Assembly: GCF_004353905.1 (NCBI RefSeq)
Contig: NZ_SMOD01000035.1
Span: 1 to 64,000 of the forward strand
DNA from: Paraburkholderia guartelaensis
GTDB lineage: Bacteria > Pseudomonadota > Gammaproteobacteria > Burkholderiales > Burkholderiaceae
DNA length: 64,000 nucleotides
Direction of reading: 5' to 3'
The notes beneath the pieces were generated by a model. It searched no databases, had not been told where the DNA came from, and saw only the letters and a program-made list of their open reading frames with translations. Shown one piece after another: positions 51,356 through 60,077 of this stretch (position 1 is the stretch's first letter; each line of letters starts with the position of its first letter). A program made the translations under genes and the position numbers.

Positions 51356-53217
51356 ACATGATCGAAGTGACGGGCCTGCGTGTGGTCGCGGGCGTGGCGC
51401 CCGATCCGGTCGTCGAGATCGTCAAGGGCGTCGACTTCACGGTGAAGAAAGGCGAAGTGCTCGCGCTGATCGGCGAGTCGGGCTCGGGCAAGACCACCAT
51501 CGCACTCTCGCTGCTCGGCCATGCGCGCGACGGCTGCGCCATTGCGGGCGGCAGCGTGAAGATCGGCGGCACGGACGTGCTTGCGCTCGACGAACGCGGC
51601 CGCCGCGCGCTGCGCTCGCGCACCGTGGCTTATGTCGCGCAGAGCGCCTCGGCGGGCTTCAACCCGGCGCGCACGATCATGGATCAGGTGACTGAGCCCG
51701 CGCTGCTGCACAAGCTGATGTCGCCCGCGGCGGCGCGCGAGAAGGCGGTGAGCCTGTTCCGTGCGCTCGCGCTGCCCGCGCCCGAGACGATCGGCGCGCG
51801 CTATCCGCACCAGGTGTCCGGCGGCCAGCAGCAGCGGCTGATGGCGGCGATGGCGCTCATCACGGATCCCGCCGTGGTCGTGTTCGACGAGCCGACCACG
51901 GCGCTCGACGTGACCACGCAGATCGAAGTGCTCGCCGCTTTCCGCAAGGTCGTGAGGGAGCTGGGCACGACGGCCGTGTACGTCTCGCACGATCTCGCGG
52001 TCGTTGCGCAGATGGCCGATCGTATCGTCGTCCTGAACAATGGCGCGGTGCGCGAAAACGGCACGACGCTCCAGGTGCTCGACGCCCCCGTCGACGACTA
52101 CACGCGCGCGCTGCTGGCCGCGCGCCGCCACCCGGACCCCGGTCCGCCCGCCGTGCCGCCTGCCGCCGAAGTGCCGCTGCTCGAAGTGCGCGGCCTGACC
52201 GCGGGGTATGGCCGTGTCGATCCGAACGGTGTGCCCGCCGTGCGCGTGCTGGAGGACGTGAGCCTGCGCATTCCGCGCGGTAGCGCGCTGGGCGTGATCG
52301 GCGAATCGGGCTCGGGCAAGACGACGCTCGCGCGCGTGGTGGCCGGGCTGGTCGAGCGCGCGCGCGGCGAGGTGCTGCTCGACGGCGTGCCGCTGCCCGC
52401 GACGCTTTCGGCGCGCACGCCCGATCAGTACCGGCGCATCCAGATCGTGTTCCAGAACGCCGACACGGCGCTCAACCCAAGCCGCACGATTGCCGATATC
52501 CTCGCGCGGCCCATGTGCTTCTATCACGGCCTCCGCGGTGCGCGGGCGCAAAAGCGCATGCTCGAATTGCTGGATCTCGTGAAGCTGCCCGCATCGATTG
52601 CGAAGCGTCAGCCGGGTGGCCTCTCGGGCGGCCAGAAGCAGCGCGTGAACCTGGCGCGCGCCCTGGCGGCCGAGCCTGCGCTCATTCTGTGCGACGAGGT
52701 GACGTCCGCGCTCGATACCGTGGTGGGTGCCGCGATTCTCGACCTGCTCGCCGAGCTGCGGCGCGAGCTGGGCGTCTCGTATATGTTCATCAGCCACGAT
52801 ATCTCGACGGTGCGCGCGATCTGCGACGACGTCGTCGTGCTGTACGGCGGCCAGTGCGTCGAGGCGGGCCAGCGCGACGTGCTGGAGGCGCCGCCTTATC
52901 ACCCGTACACGGGTTTGCTCGTCGACTCCGTGCCGGCCCTGCAGCCGGGCTGGCTCGACGCACGGCGTGCCGTGGCTGGCGCGGCACTGCCGCCGCTTGG
53001 CGCGTCGGCCGAGGTGCGCGAGCTGTGCGCGTTCCGTGCGCGCTGTCCGGTGCGCATCGATGGAGCGTGCAATGTGTCGGCGCCCATGATGAAGCGCTTG
53101 CCGAGCGGCGCGCAGATCCTTTGCCATCACACGACGGCGGAACTGGAGCGCCTGCAGACCGCACAGGCGGCGCAAGTCGCGCAGGCAACGCAATCCACCG
53201 GGAGGGCAGCCGCATGA
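51352..53217 (+). CDS. ABC transporter ATP-binding protein, two-domain (DppD-DppF fusion)
   Basis: Protein of 621 residues carrying both nucleotide-binding domains in one chain. Domain 1 has Walker A GESGSGKTT, signature SGGQQQRLM and Walker B VVFDEPTTALD. Domain 2 has GESGSGKTT, SGGQKQRVN and LILCDEVTSALD, with Val after DE. A C-terminal oligopeptide-ABC extension with several Cys (CAFRARCPV) is present. Fused ATPases of this kind occur in opine and dipeptide-like importers. It is coupled by ATGA overlaps to both neighbours. Confidence 0.92.
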   Translation: MNMIEVTGLRVVAGVAPDPVVEIVKGVDFTVKKGEVLALIGESGSGKTTIALSLLGHARDGCAIAGGSVKIGGTDVLALDERGRRALRSRTVAYVAQSASAGFNPARTIMDQVTEPALLHKLMSPAAAREKAVSLFRALALPAPETIGARYPHQVSGGQQQRLMAAMALITDPAVVVFDEPTTALDVTTQIEVLAAFRKVVRELGTTAVYVSHDLAVVAQMADRIVVLNNGAVRENGTTLQVLDAPVDDYTRALLAARRHPDPGPPAVPPAAEVPLLEVRGLTAGYGRVDPNGVPAVRVLEDVSLRIPRGSALGVIGESGSGKTTLARVVAGLVERARGEVLLDGVPLPATLSARTPDQYRRIQIVFQNADTALNPSRTIADILARPMCFYHGLRGARAQKRMLELLDLVKLPASIAKRQPGGLSGGQKQRVNLARALAAEPALILCDEVTSALDTVVGAAILDLLAELRRELGVSYMFISHDISTVRAICDDVVVLYGGQCVEAGQRDVLEAPPYHPYTGLLVDSVPALQPGWLDARRAVAGAALPPLGASAEVRELCAFRARCPVRIDGACNVSAPMMKRLPSGAQILCHHTTAELERLQTAQAAQVAQATQSTGRAAA

Positions 53218-53534
53218 GCGCGCGCTTCGTGAGAGTGGCGGAAGCGGGCCGCCCGACCTTTGAGATCGAGATCGACGGCCGCGTGGCGCAGGCCGCCGAG
53301 GGCGACACGCTAATGGTCGCACTGCTCGCTACGCAGGACGCCTTGCGCGACTGCGAGTTCGACGACGGGCGCCGCGCCGGTTTCTGCCTGATGGGCGCGT
53401 GCCAGGACTGCTGGGTGTGGACCGCGCAGGGCGAGCGGCTGCGCGCCTGCACGACACCCGCGGCGCCGGGCATGTCGATCGTCACGCGCAACGCGCTTAC
53501 CGGGGAGGGCGTATGGCCGCGCGCGCAGAACTGA
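53214..53534 (+). CDS. (2Fe-2S)-binding small subunit, HcnA/opine-oxidase-like
   Basis: Ferredoxin-like protein of 106 residues with cluster cysteines C58-x4-C63-x2-C66-x12-C79 (FCLMGACQDCW and RACTT). It matches the small subunit of multi-subunit dehydrogenases such as HcnABC (cyanogenic glycine dehydrogenase), hydroxyproline and D-amino-acid dehydrogenases. It overlaps the ATPase stop by 4 bases and the next flavoprotein by 22 bases, so all are translated together. It would pass electrons from the flavin subunits to the chain. Confidence 0.86.
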   Translation: MSARFVRVAEAGRPTFEIEIDGRVAQAAEGDTLMVALLATQDALRDCEFDDGRRAGFCLMGACQDCWVWTAQGERLRACTTPAAPGMSIVTRNALTGEGVWPRAQN

Positions 53535-54988
53535 AGGTCGTCGTGATCGGCGCGGGACCGGCGGGCGTGCGCGCGGCGCAGACGCTGGTCGCGGCGGGCC
53601 TGCGTCCCGTCGTCGTGGATGAAGGGCGGCGCGACGGCGGGCAGATTTATCGGCGTCAGCCCGAAGGCTTCAAGCGCAGCTATGAAACGCTCTATGGCAC
53701 CGAGGCCGAACGCGCGGCGTCGCTGCATCGCGACTTCGACGCGCTGCGTTCGCAGATCGATTATCTGCCTGACACGCTCGTCTGGAACGTCGGGCCGAAG
53801 TCCGTGCATCTGGCGAGCGGCGCACGCTACCACGAGCTTGCCTTCGACGCGCTGATCGTCTGCAGCGGCGCGACTGACCGGCTCATGCCAGTGCCTGGCT
53901 GGCATCTGGCGGGCGCCTATAGCCTGGGCGGCGCGCAGGTCGCGCTGAAGTCGCAGGGCTGCGCCATCGGTGCGCGCACCGTCATGATGGGTACCGGCCC
54001 GCTGCTTTACCTCGTCGCCGCGCAGTACGTGAAAGCGGGCGCGACGGTGAGCGCGGTGCTCGATACGTCCACCTTCGGCCAGCGCCTGCGCGCGTTGCCC
54101 GATTTGCTGCAAGTGCCCGCCACGCTGCGTAAGGGCATGGCGCTGCTGCGCACGCTGCGCCGCGCAGGTGTGCCGATGCATCGCGGCGTAACGCCGCTCG
54201 CGATCGAAGGCTCGCCCGAGCACGGCGTGACGGCGGTACGCGTGAAACTCGCGAACGGCGGCGAAGCGCGCGTGGCGTGCGATGCCGTCGCGCTGGGTTA
54301 TCACTTGCGCTCGGAAACGCAAATCGCGGATCTCGCGGGTTGCGCGTTCCGTTTCGATCAAGCCGCTCGGCAGTGGCTGCCCGAAGTCGATCAGGACGGC
54401 CGCAGCAGCGTGGCGGGCGTCTATCTGGCCGGGGACGGCGCACGCGTGCGCGGCGCCGACGCGGCCGAGCGCGCGGGCCGTCTCGCCGCGTTGGCGGCAT
54501 TGCAGGATGCGGGCGCGGTCTCACCGAACGGAGCACTTGCCGAAGTGGCAACACTGCGGGTCGAACTCGCACGCTTCACGCGCTTCGCACAAGGATTGCG
54601 CCAGGCATTTCCTTGGCCCGCCCATTTCGCGGCGACGCTGCCTGACGACACCATCGTGTGCCGCTGCGAAGCCATCACGGCGGGCGAATTGCGCCGCGTA
54701 GTGCGCGAGACGGGCGCCACGGAAGCGAATCGCGCGAAGGCGTTTTCACGCGTAGGGATGGGGCGCTGCCAGGGCCGCTTCTGCGCGCACGCTGGGGCCG
54801 AAGTCATCGCAGCCGAGGCGCATGTGCCGCTGGAAGCAGTGGGCCGGCTGCGCGGGCAGGCGCCGGTCAAGCCGCTGACGATGGCGCTGAGCGTCGCTGG
54901 GAATGGCATCGACGAAGCGCAGGGCGGCGCGGCCCCCGCCGCGCAAACGCAGCCCGGCGCATGCCGCACAAAGGAGTTCAGCGAATGA
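53513..54988 (+). CDS. FAD/NAD(P)-binding subunit, HcnB/OoxA-like
   Basis: Protein of 491 residues with the FAD motif VVIGAGPAGVRAAQTLVAAG, a second nucleotide-binding region and ATP-grasp-like GTG motif, and a C-terminal Cys-rich BFD-like domain (IVCRCEAITAGELRR, GMGRCQGRFCAHAG) that would hold a 2Fe-2S cluster. This architecture is shared by the HcnB and opine-oxidase alpha subunits. It overlaps the flanking genes on both sides. It probably shuttles electrons between the substrate-oxidising subunit and a membrane acceptor. Confidence 0.87.
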   Translation: MAARAELKVVVIGAGPAGVRAAQTLVAAGLRPVVVDEGRRDGGQIYRRQPEGFKRSYETLYGTEAERAASLHRDFDALRSQIDYLPDTLVWNVGPKSVHLASGARYHELAFDALIVCSGATDRLMPVPGWHLAGAYSLGGAQVALKSQGCAIGARTVMMGTGPLLYLVAAQYVKAGATVSAVLDTSTFGQRLRALPDLLQVPATLRKGMALLRTLRRAGVPMHRGVTPLAIEGSPEHGVTAVRVKLANGGEARVACDAVALGYHLRSETQIADLAGCAFRFDQAARQWLPEVDQDGRSSVAGVYLAGDGARVRGADAAERAGRLAALAALQDAGAVSPNGALAEVATLRVELARFTRFAQGLRQAFPWPAHFAATLPDDTIVCRCEAITAGELRRVVRETGATEANRAKAFSRVGMGRCQGRFCAHAGAEVIAAEAHVPLEAVGRLRGQAPVKPLTMALSVAGNGIDEAQGGAAPAAQTQPGACRTKEFSE

Positions 54989-56154
54989 CGGATCGCGCCG
55001 ATGTGATCGTGATTGGAGGCGGCATCATCGGGACGTCCACGGCGTTCTTCCTGAGCCGCCGCAAGCGTTCAGTGATCCTGATCGAACGCGGGCTCACGGG
55101 CCAGCAGGCGAGCGGCGTGAACTTCGGCGGCGTGCGCCGCCAGGGACGCGCGCTTTCGCAGCTTGCCATGTCCAATCGCGCGCTCGATATCTGGTATCGC
55201 GCGCAGTCGCTGCTCGGCGAGGATGTCGAGTTTCTGCCTTCGGGCCACACGCGCGTGTGCTACCACGCACACGACGCCGAATACTTTCATCGCTACGCCG
55301 GGCAGGCGCGCGCGTACGACCTCGATCTCGAAGTGCTCGAAGGCGCCGCGATGTTCAAGCGCTTTCCATTCCTGGGCCGCGAGGTGCTGGCCGCCTCCAT
55401 CTCGCCGCGCGACGGCCATGCCAATCCGCGTCTGGCCGCGCCGGCCTTCGGGCGTGCCGCTGCGCGACTCGGCGCCAATCTCGTGGAGAATACCGAGATC
55501 GTGCGCGTGGAAAAGGAAGCGGGCGGCTTTCGCGTGGAGAGTGCGACGGGCGCCGTGTGGCGCGCGGAGCAACTGCTGATTTGCGCCGGCGCGTGGGCGG
55601 GGGCGCTCTCCGGGCAATTCGGCGAGCCGGTGCCGCTCGTTGCGCGCGGCCCGCAAATGGCCGTGACCGAGCCCGTACCCTACCGCTTCACGCATTCGAT
55701 GGGCGTCTACACGTCGAACAAGGAAGAGAGCGTGTACTTCCGGCAGATTCCGCGCGGCAACCTCGTGCTGGGCGGGGGCGCCCCAGGGCCTGCCGACGCA
55801 GCAACGCGCCGCGCAGGCGTGTTGCCCGGCAACACCGTGCAGCAGATCGCGCAGTTCCGCCGGCTGGTTCCCGCGCTTGCACCGCTGCATGTGATCCGCG
55901 TGTGGAGCGGCGTGGAAAGCTACCTGCCGGATTCGGAGCCGGTGATCGGCCCGAGTTCGACCACGGAAGGGCTGTTCTATGCGTTCGGCTTCAGCGGCTC
56001 GGGTTTCCAGATCGGGCCGGGCGTGGGCGAAACGCTCGCGGAACTGCTCGACGCCGGTGCAACCGACATACCGCTCGAACCGTTTTCGATTGCGCGCTTC
56101 GGGCGCGCGGCGCCTGCTGCAAGCGCGCACACATCGACTGCCAGCGAGGCTTGA
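54985..56154 (+). CDS. FAD-dependent amino-acid/opine dehydrogenase subunit, HcnC/OoxB-like
   Basis: D-amino-acid-oxidase-family flavoprotein of 389 residues. It has the N-terminal VIGGGIIGTSTAFFLSRR motif, QQASGVNFGGVRRQG near the flavin, and C-terminal YAFGFSGSGFQIGPGVGE. It is the likely substrate-oxidising subunit of the three-part complex, cleaving a C-N bond of an amino acid, imino acid or opine. The start is coupled to the previous stop by an ATGA overlap and has AAGGAG upstream. Confidence 0.88.
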   Translation: MTDRADVIVIGGGIIGTSTAFFLSRRKRSVILIERGLTGQQASGVNFGGVRRQGRALSQLAMSNRALDIWYRAQSLLGEDVEFLPSGHTRVCYHAHDAEYFHRYAGQARAYDLDLEVLEGAAMFKRFPFLGREVLAASISPRDGHANPRLAAPAFGRAAARLGANLVENTEIVRVEKEAGGFRVESATGAVWRAEQLLICAGAWAGALSGQFGEPVPLVARGPQMAVTEPVPYRFTHSMGVYTSNKEESVYFRQIPRGNLVLGGGAPGPADAATRRAGVLPGNTVQQIAQFRRLVPALAPLHVIRVWSGVESYLPDSEPVIGPSSTTEGLFYAFGFSGSGFQIGPGVGETLAELLDAGATDIPLEPFSIARFGRAAPAASAHTSTASEA

Positions 56155-56156
56155 TC

Positions 56157-56519
56157 ATGCATGACGCGAATGCATCCGTTGCCGCGCCAGTCACTCCACT
56201 TCGCGACGCGCTGGCCTATATCGAAGCGAATTTCGACAAGACCGTGAGCCTCGCGGAGCTGGCCGAGGTGTCGGCGCTCAGCGTCTCGCGATTCGCTACT
56301 GTGTTTCGTCAGCAGGTCGGCCTTTCGCCATACAAGTACCTGTGCGAAGTGCGCGTGCGCCGCGCGCAGCTATTGCTGCTGGCGGGTGTGCCGGGCGCCG
56401 TGGTCGCGACGCAGGTCGGCTTCTTCGACCAGAGCCATCTGGGCCGCCATTTCAAGCGCTTCTGCGGCGTGACGCCCAGCGCCTTCCTGCAGCAGGCGAG
56501 GGCGCTCGAAGCGGCTTGA
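56157..56519 (+). CDS. Stand-alone AraC-type DNA-binding domain
   Basis: Protein of only 120 residues, consisting of the two helix-turn-helix motifs of the AraC family (LAELAEVSALSVSRFATVFRQ, then GFFDQSHLGRHFKRFCGVTP) with no sensor domain. It follows the dehydrogenase gene by 2 bases, so it is cotranscribed with the pathway it may control. Without a sensor it may act as a constitutive activator or depend on its level. It converges with the cupin gene with 24 bases between. Confidence 0.86.
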   Translation: MHDANASVAAPVTPLRDALAYIEANFDKTVSLAELAEVSALSVSRFATVFRQQVGLSPYKYLCEVRVRRAQLLLLAGVPGAVVATQVGFFDQSHLGRHFKRFCGVTPSAFLQQARALEAA

Positions 56520-56543
56520 GCGCCTTCTGTCCTGCGTCGCGCG

Positions 56544-56891
56544 TCACAGGATGACGTAGACCTTGCGCATCGTTTCGTCGACTTCCCACGTGCCTTCCGT
56601 GTTGGCCGCGAAGAAGAGTGTATCGCCGCCGCGAAAATGGACGGTCGCCTCGCCGTCGGGCGTGAAGCGTCCGCTGCCGCTCAGGATGTGCATGACCTCC
56701 GCTTCTTTCACCGAGCGTCGGTAAGTGCCGCTGGTGCATTCGAACAGCCCGGTGTCAATGGACTCCGTGCCTGGAATCACCTTCTGTACGCCCGAAACGC
56801 GAATCGCCTGCGAGCCGGGTGCGCCCGCCGTGCCCCAATCTTCGAGCGCCTGCACGTCGATGCTTTGCGTGATCTGCTGAACTTTCATCAT
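56544..56891 (-). CDS. Cupin-domain protein
   Basis: Single-cupin protein of 115 residues of the EutQ/DUF861-like type. It has GTYRRSVKEAEVMHILSGSG and VHFRGGDTLFFAANTEGTWEVDE, with a TMRKVYVIL end. It may be an enzyme or a sensor; metal ligands cannot be firmly assigned. It is the last gene of the minus-strand set that begins with the aminotransferase or earlier, 34 bases after the deacylase gene. Confidence 0.82.
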   Translation of the reverse strand: MMKVQQITQSIDVQALEDWGTAGAPGSQAIRVSGVQKVIPGTESIDTGLFECTSGTYRRSVKEAEVMHILSGSGRFTPDGEATVHFRGGDTLFFAANTEGTWEVDETMRKVYVIL

Positions 56892-56925
56892 TCGTTCGTT
56901 AACCTGAATAAAGGGAAGGGGCGCT

Positions 56926-57897
56926 TCAGCGCTTCTGAACGATGCGCTGCTCGATCTTGCCGAGCCGCACCACGGTCACGCCCGGGCGCAACTGGCGCAG
57001 CGAAGGCATCACGAGAATGCAGTCGTCGTAGGGCGTGACGACCGGCTCACCGTCGGACCAGCCGATCACGGCGCCAGCCTTGGGAAACACTTCGAGGCCC
57101 GTGTAGTCGCCCGCGAAACGGAAGTCCATGCTCTTCGCCACCACAGGCTCGGTCACGCGTACCACGCGCATTTCCGGCGGCAGCGGTTGCAGCCAGTCCG
57201 CGGGCAGATCCGCTTCTTCCACAACGTCAGCGAGCAGCAGAAAGCGCGCGGTGACATCGCGCGCCACGGTGACGGCGCTCGCTTCCCAATGCTGTCCGCA
57301 CTCGATCAGGAGTGCGTTCTTCGCGCTCGCCGCGTCGCCGAAGCCTTCGTAATCGCGCATGCGGCGGCCTTCCGGGTGGCCTTCGTCGCAAATGACGGTG
57401 GCCGGCGCGCCTAGCCGCGCAGAGAGTTCGACGCCCTTGGCGAGCGGCCCCGCGACGATGAGCGGCATGCACTTCTCGTGCATCGAATGGAGGTCGAGCA
57501 GCAGATCGACGTCGTCGATCACGGGCCGCATCGCGCGAGCGCGGCGTAGTTCGCTCGATTCGCGCGCGAGGTCGTCGAGCGCCTTCGCGGTCCACACGCG
57601 GTTGAAGTCCTGATCGACGAAACGCGCGGCGTCGGGGTGCGCGGGGTCGAAGCGGCGGTAGGCATCCACGTTCGCGAACGCGAACGTGAGCTTGCCGCGT
57701 CGTGGCCGCAGCCGCGCGCGCAGCAGCGCATCGACGACGATCGCGCCGCACACCTCGTTGCCGTGCGTGAGCGCATTGATCATCACGTGCGGGCCGGGCG
57801 CACCCGAGTCGAACGTATGCACATAGGGGATGCCCGTCTCGCTGTGCTCGTGCGCGGCGATGTCGGGGAACGCGACTTCGATCGGATAGGTGCTCAT
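56926..57897 (-). CDS. Succinylglutamate desuccinylase/aspartoacylase-family protein
   Basis: Zinc-dependent deacylase of 323 residues of the M14-like AstE/AspA fold. The metal-binding HGNE (45-48) is in NALTHGNEVCG, the DLHS motif lies near residue 138, and DQDFNRVW is the conserved arginine-containing segment. It would hydrolyse an N-acyl amino acid or similar amide. The start overlaps the aldehyde dehydrogenase stop by 4 bases. It lacks the HGDEYEG pattern of the ectoine-pathway deacetylase DoeB, so an ectoine role is not supported. Confidence 0.85.
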   Translation of the reverse strand: MSTYPIEVAFPDIAAHEHSETGIPYVHTFDSGAPGPHVMINALTHGNEVCGAIVVDALLRARLRPRRGKLTFAFANVDAYRRFDPAHPDAARFVDQDFNRVWTAKALDDLARESSELRRARAMRPVIDDVDLLLDLHSMHEKCMPLIVAGPLAKGVELSARLGAPATVICDEGHPEGRRMRDYEGFGDAASAKNALLIECGQHWEASAVTVARDVTARFLLLADVVEEADLPADWLQPLPPEMRVVRVTEPVVAKSMDFRFAGDYTGLEVFPKAGAVIGWSDGEPVVTPYDDCILVMPSLRQLRPGVTVVRLGKIEQRIVQKR

Positions 57898-59366
57898 GCA
57901 AGCCCTCCCTGGCAGAGGTATTTGATGGAGAGGTAATCGTCGAGCCCGTACTTCGAGCCTTCCCGGCCATAGCCCGATTCCTTCACGCCGCCGAACGGCG
58001 CCGCTTCACTCGCGAGCGCGCCTTCGTTGATGCCGACGATACCCGCTTCGAGCTGCCGCGCGACGCGATCGATGCGGCGCACGTCCTGGCTGTAAAAGTA
58101 GGCGGCGAGGCCATACGGCGTGTCGTTGGCGGCGCGTATCGCCTCGGCTTCGTCGTCGAAGCGGAATAGCGGCACAACGGGGCCGAAGGTCTCTTCGCAG
58201 CTTAGCTGCATCTCGGGCGTGGCGCCTGCGAGTACGGTCGGCGCGTACCAGTTCGCGCCCAGTTCGGTGAGGCGCTTACCGCCCGTGAGCACGTGTGCGC
58301 CGCGGCTCACGGCGTCGTCCACGTGGCGGGCGATCTTCTCGACCGCGCGCGCGTTGATCATCGGGCCGATCTGCGCGGCGGGGTCGGTCGCGGGCGCGAC
58401 CTTCAACGCGGCCACGCGCGTGGCGAGCTTGTCGGCGAAGCGCTCGAACACGCCCGATTGCACGTACACGCGATTGGGGCACACGCAGGTCTGGCCGCCA
58501 TTGCGGAACTTCGCGGCCATGAGCCCTTCCACGGCGGCGTCGAGATCCGCGTCGTCGAACACGATGAACGGCGCGTTGCCGCCCAGTTCGAGCGAAAGCT
58601 TCTTCAACGTGCCCGCCGATTCCCTCGCGAGGTGCTTGCCCACGGGTGTCGAACCCGTGAAGGTGATCTTGCGCACGCGGGCGTCTGCGAGCCAGTCGGC
58701 GACGGCGTTCACGCCGCGCTCGCGCGATGCGCAGATGAGGTTCAGCACGCCAGGCGGCACTCCGGCCTCGTGCGCGAGCATGACGAGTGCGAGCGCGGTG
58801 AGCGGCGTATCTTCGGCGGGCTTGCCGACCACCGTGCAGCCCGCGGCGAGGGCGGGGGCGATCTTGCGCGCGATCATCGCGAGCGGGAAGTTCCAGGGCG
58901 TGATCGCCGCAACCACGCCAACGGGCTCCTTCACGGTGCTCATGCGCTTGCCGCGCTGCTGCTGCGGGATGAGATCGCCGTAGATGCGCGTGGCCTCGTC
59001 GGCGAACCAGGCAACATAGGACGCACCATACATCGCTTCGCCGCGTCCCTCGTGCAGGGGCTTGCCTTGTTCGAGCGAGATCAGTTGACCCAGTTCGTCG
59101 GCGTTCGCGACGATCAGCGCATGCCAGCGGCGCAGCACGGCGGCGCGTTCTGCGGGGAGCGTGTCGCGCCAGGCGGGGAATGCGCGTGCGGCGGCGTCGG
59201 TGGCGGCGCGTGCGTCGTTCGCATCGCTATCGGCGACGTCGGCGATCGTTTTGCCGGTCGCGGGATCGGTCACGGCGAAGCGGGTGCCGGAGGCCGAGGG
59301 CACCCATTGTCCGTCGATGAAGTTGTCGCTGCGAATCAGCGTGCTCAAGGGATAACGCGTAGTCAT
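57894..59366 (-). CDS. Succinate-semialdehyde-type aldehyde dehydrogenase (GabD-like)
   Basis: Aldehyde dehydrogenase of 490 residues with Asn159 in PWNFP, Glu260 in LELGGNAP and catalytic Cys294 in GQTCVCPNR, the tell-tale GabD motif with a second Cys two residues on. It ends in the canonical SKYGLDDYLSIKYLC of this group. It is coupled by ATGA to the deacylase gene. It would finish the breakdown of a gamma-amino or omega-amino acid to a dicarboxylate such as succinate. Confidence 0.88.
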   Translation of the reverse strand: MTTRYPLSTLIRSDNFIDGQWVPSASGTRFAVTDPATGKTIADVADSDANDARAATDAAARAFPAWRDTLPAERAAVLRRWHALIVANADELGQLISLEQGKPLHEGRGEAMYGASYVAWFADEATRIYGDLIPQQQRGKRMSTVKEPVGVVAAITPWNFPLAMIARKIAPALAAGCTVVGKPAEDTPLTALALVMLAHEAGVPPGVLNLICASRERGVNAVADWLADARVRKITFTGSTPVGKHLARESAGTLKKLSLELGGNAPFIVFDDADLDAAVEGLMAAKFRNGGQTCVCPNRVYVQSGVFERFADKLATRVAALKVAPATDPAAQIGPMINARAVEKIARHVDDAVSRGAHVLTGGKRLTELGANWYAPTVLAGATPEMQLSCEETFGPVVPLFRFDDEAEAIRAANDTPYGLAAYFYSQDVRRIDRVARQLEAGIVGINEGALASEAAPFGGVKESGYGREGSKYGLDDYLSIKYLCQGGLA

Positions 59367-59532
59367 ATGCCGATTCCTTTCCGCACGTGCGGACGAAAAT
59401 GGATCGATGCCGGGAAATGAGCGCGCGCGACGAGCGCGCCGAAGCCGTGAGGTTTCAGCGCGAAGCGTGCGCGAGAAAATGGAGGCGGGACGCAGGAGCG
59501 CGAGGCGCGTGCCTCACGTCCGTTGCCCATGC

Positions 59533-60033
59533 TCAGGAATGCAGGTTCTGCGAGAACAGCGTTTCGAGCGGGTAGTGCGTCTTGACGAACGCCGTCTTGA
59601 TGATGACGTAGCTGAAGTACTTCTCGATGCCGATATCGCGCTCCAGCAGCCCCTCGACGATGCTCTGGTAATGGCTCACGCTGCGCGCGACGAACTTCAG
59701 CAGATAGTCGTAGCCGCCGCTCGCGAGATGGCACTCGACCACCTCGTCCACCTCGCGTATTGCCTTCTCGAACTTGATGAAGTCCTCGCGGCGATGGTCG
59801 GCGAGCGTGACCTCGGTGAACACCATCTGCACGTCGCCCAGCTTTTCCAGCTGGATCTGCGCGCCGTAGCCGACGATGAACCCCGCCTTCTCCAGACGTT
59901 TTACGCGGATCAGGCAGGGGCTTGGCGACAGCCCGACTGCGTCGGCCAGTTCGACATTCGTGATGCGCCCCCGCTTCTGCAACTGCGAGAGGATGCGCAG
60001 ATCGATTCGGTCCAGCTTGCAGTCGTTGCTCAT
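59533..60033 (-). CDS. Lrp/AsnC-family regulator
   Basis: Regulator of 166 residues with the N-terminal helix-turn-helix (LDRIDLRILSQLQKRGRITNVELADAVGLSPSPCLIRVKRLE) and a RAM ligand domain (VECHLASGGYDYLLKFVA). The start is set at the Met before the HTH; the longer frame has 16 extra non-conserved residues. It lies 44 bases after the aminotransferase and 166 before the aldehyde dehydrogenase. It probably responds to the amino acid degraded by this region. Confidence 0.9.
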   Translation of the reverse strand: MSNDCKLDRIDLRILSQLQKRGRITNVELADAVGLSPSPCLIRVKRLEKAGFIVGYGAQIQLEKLGDVQMVFTEVTLADHRREDFIKFEKAIREVDEVVECHLASGGYDYLLKFVARSVSHYQSIVEGLLERDIGIEKYFSYVIIKTAFVKTHYPLETLFSQNLHS

Positions 60034-60077
60034 CGTGATGGGGGCGGCCCTGCATGTCGAAGTGTCGAGTGATGTTA

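Noticed and set aside
53214..56154. Calling the trio hcnABC (hydrogen cyanide synthase)
   Set aside because: The same architecture serves opine, proline, hydroxyproline and D-amino-acid dehydrogenases, and the importer context favours catabolism.
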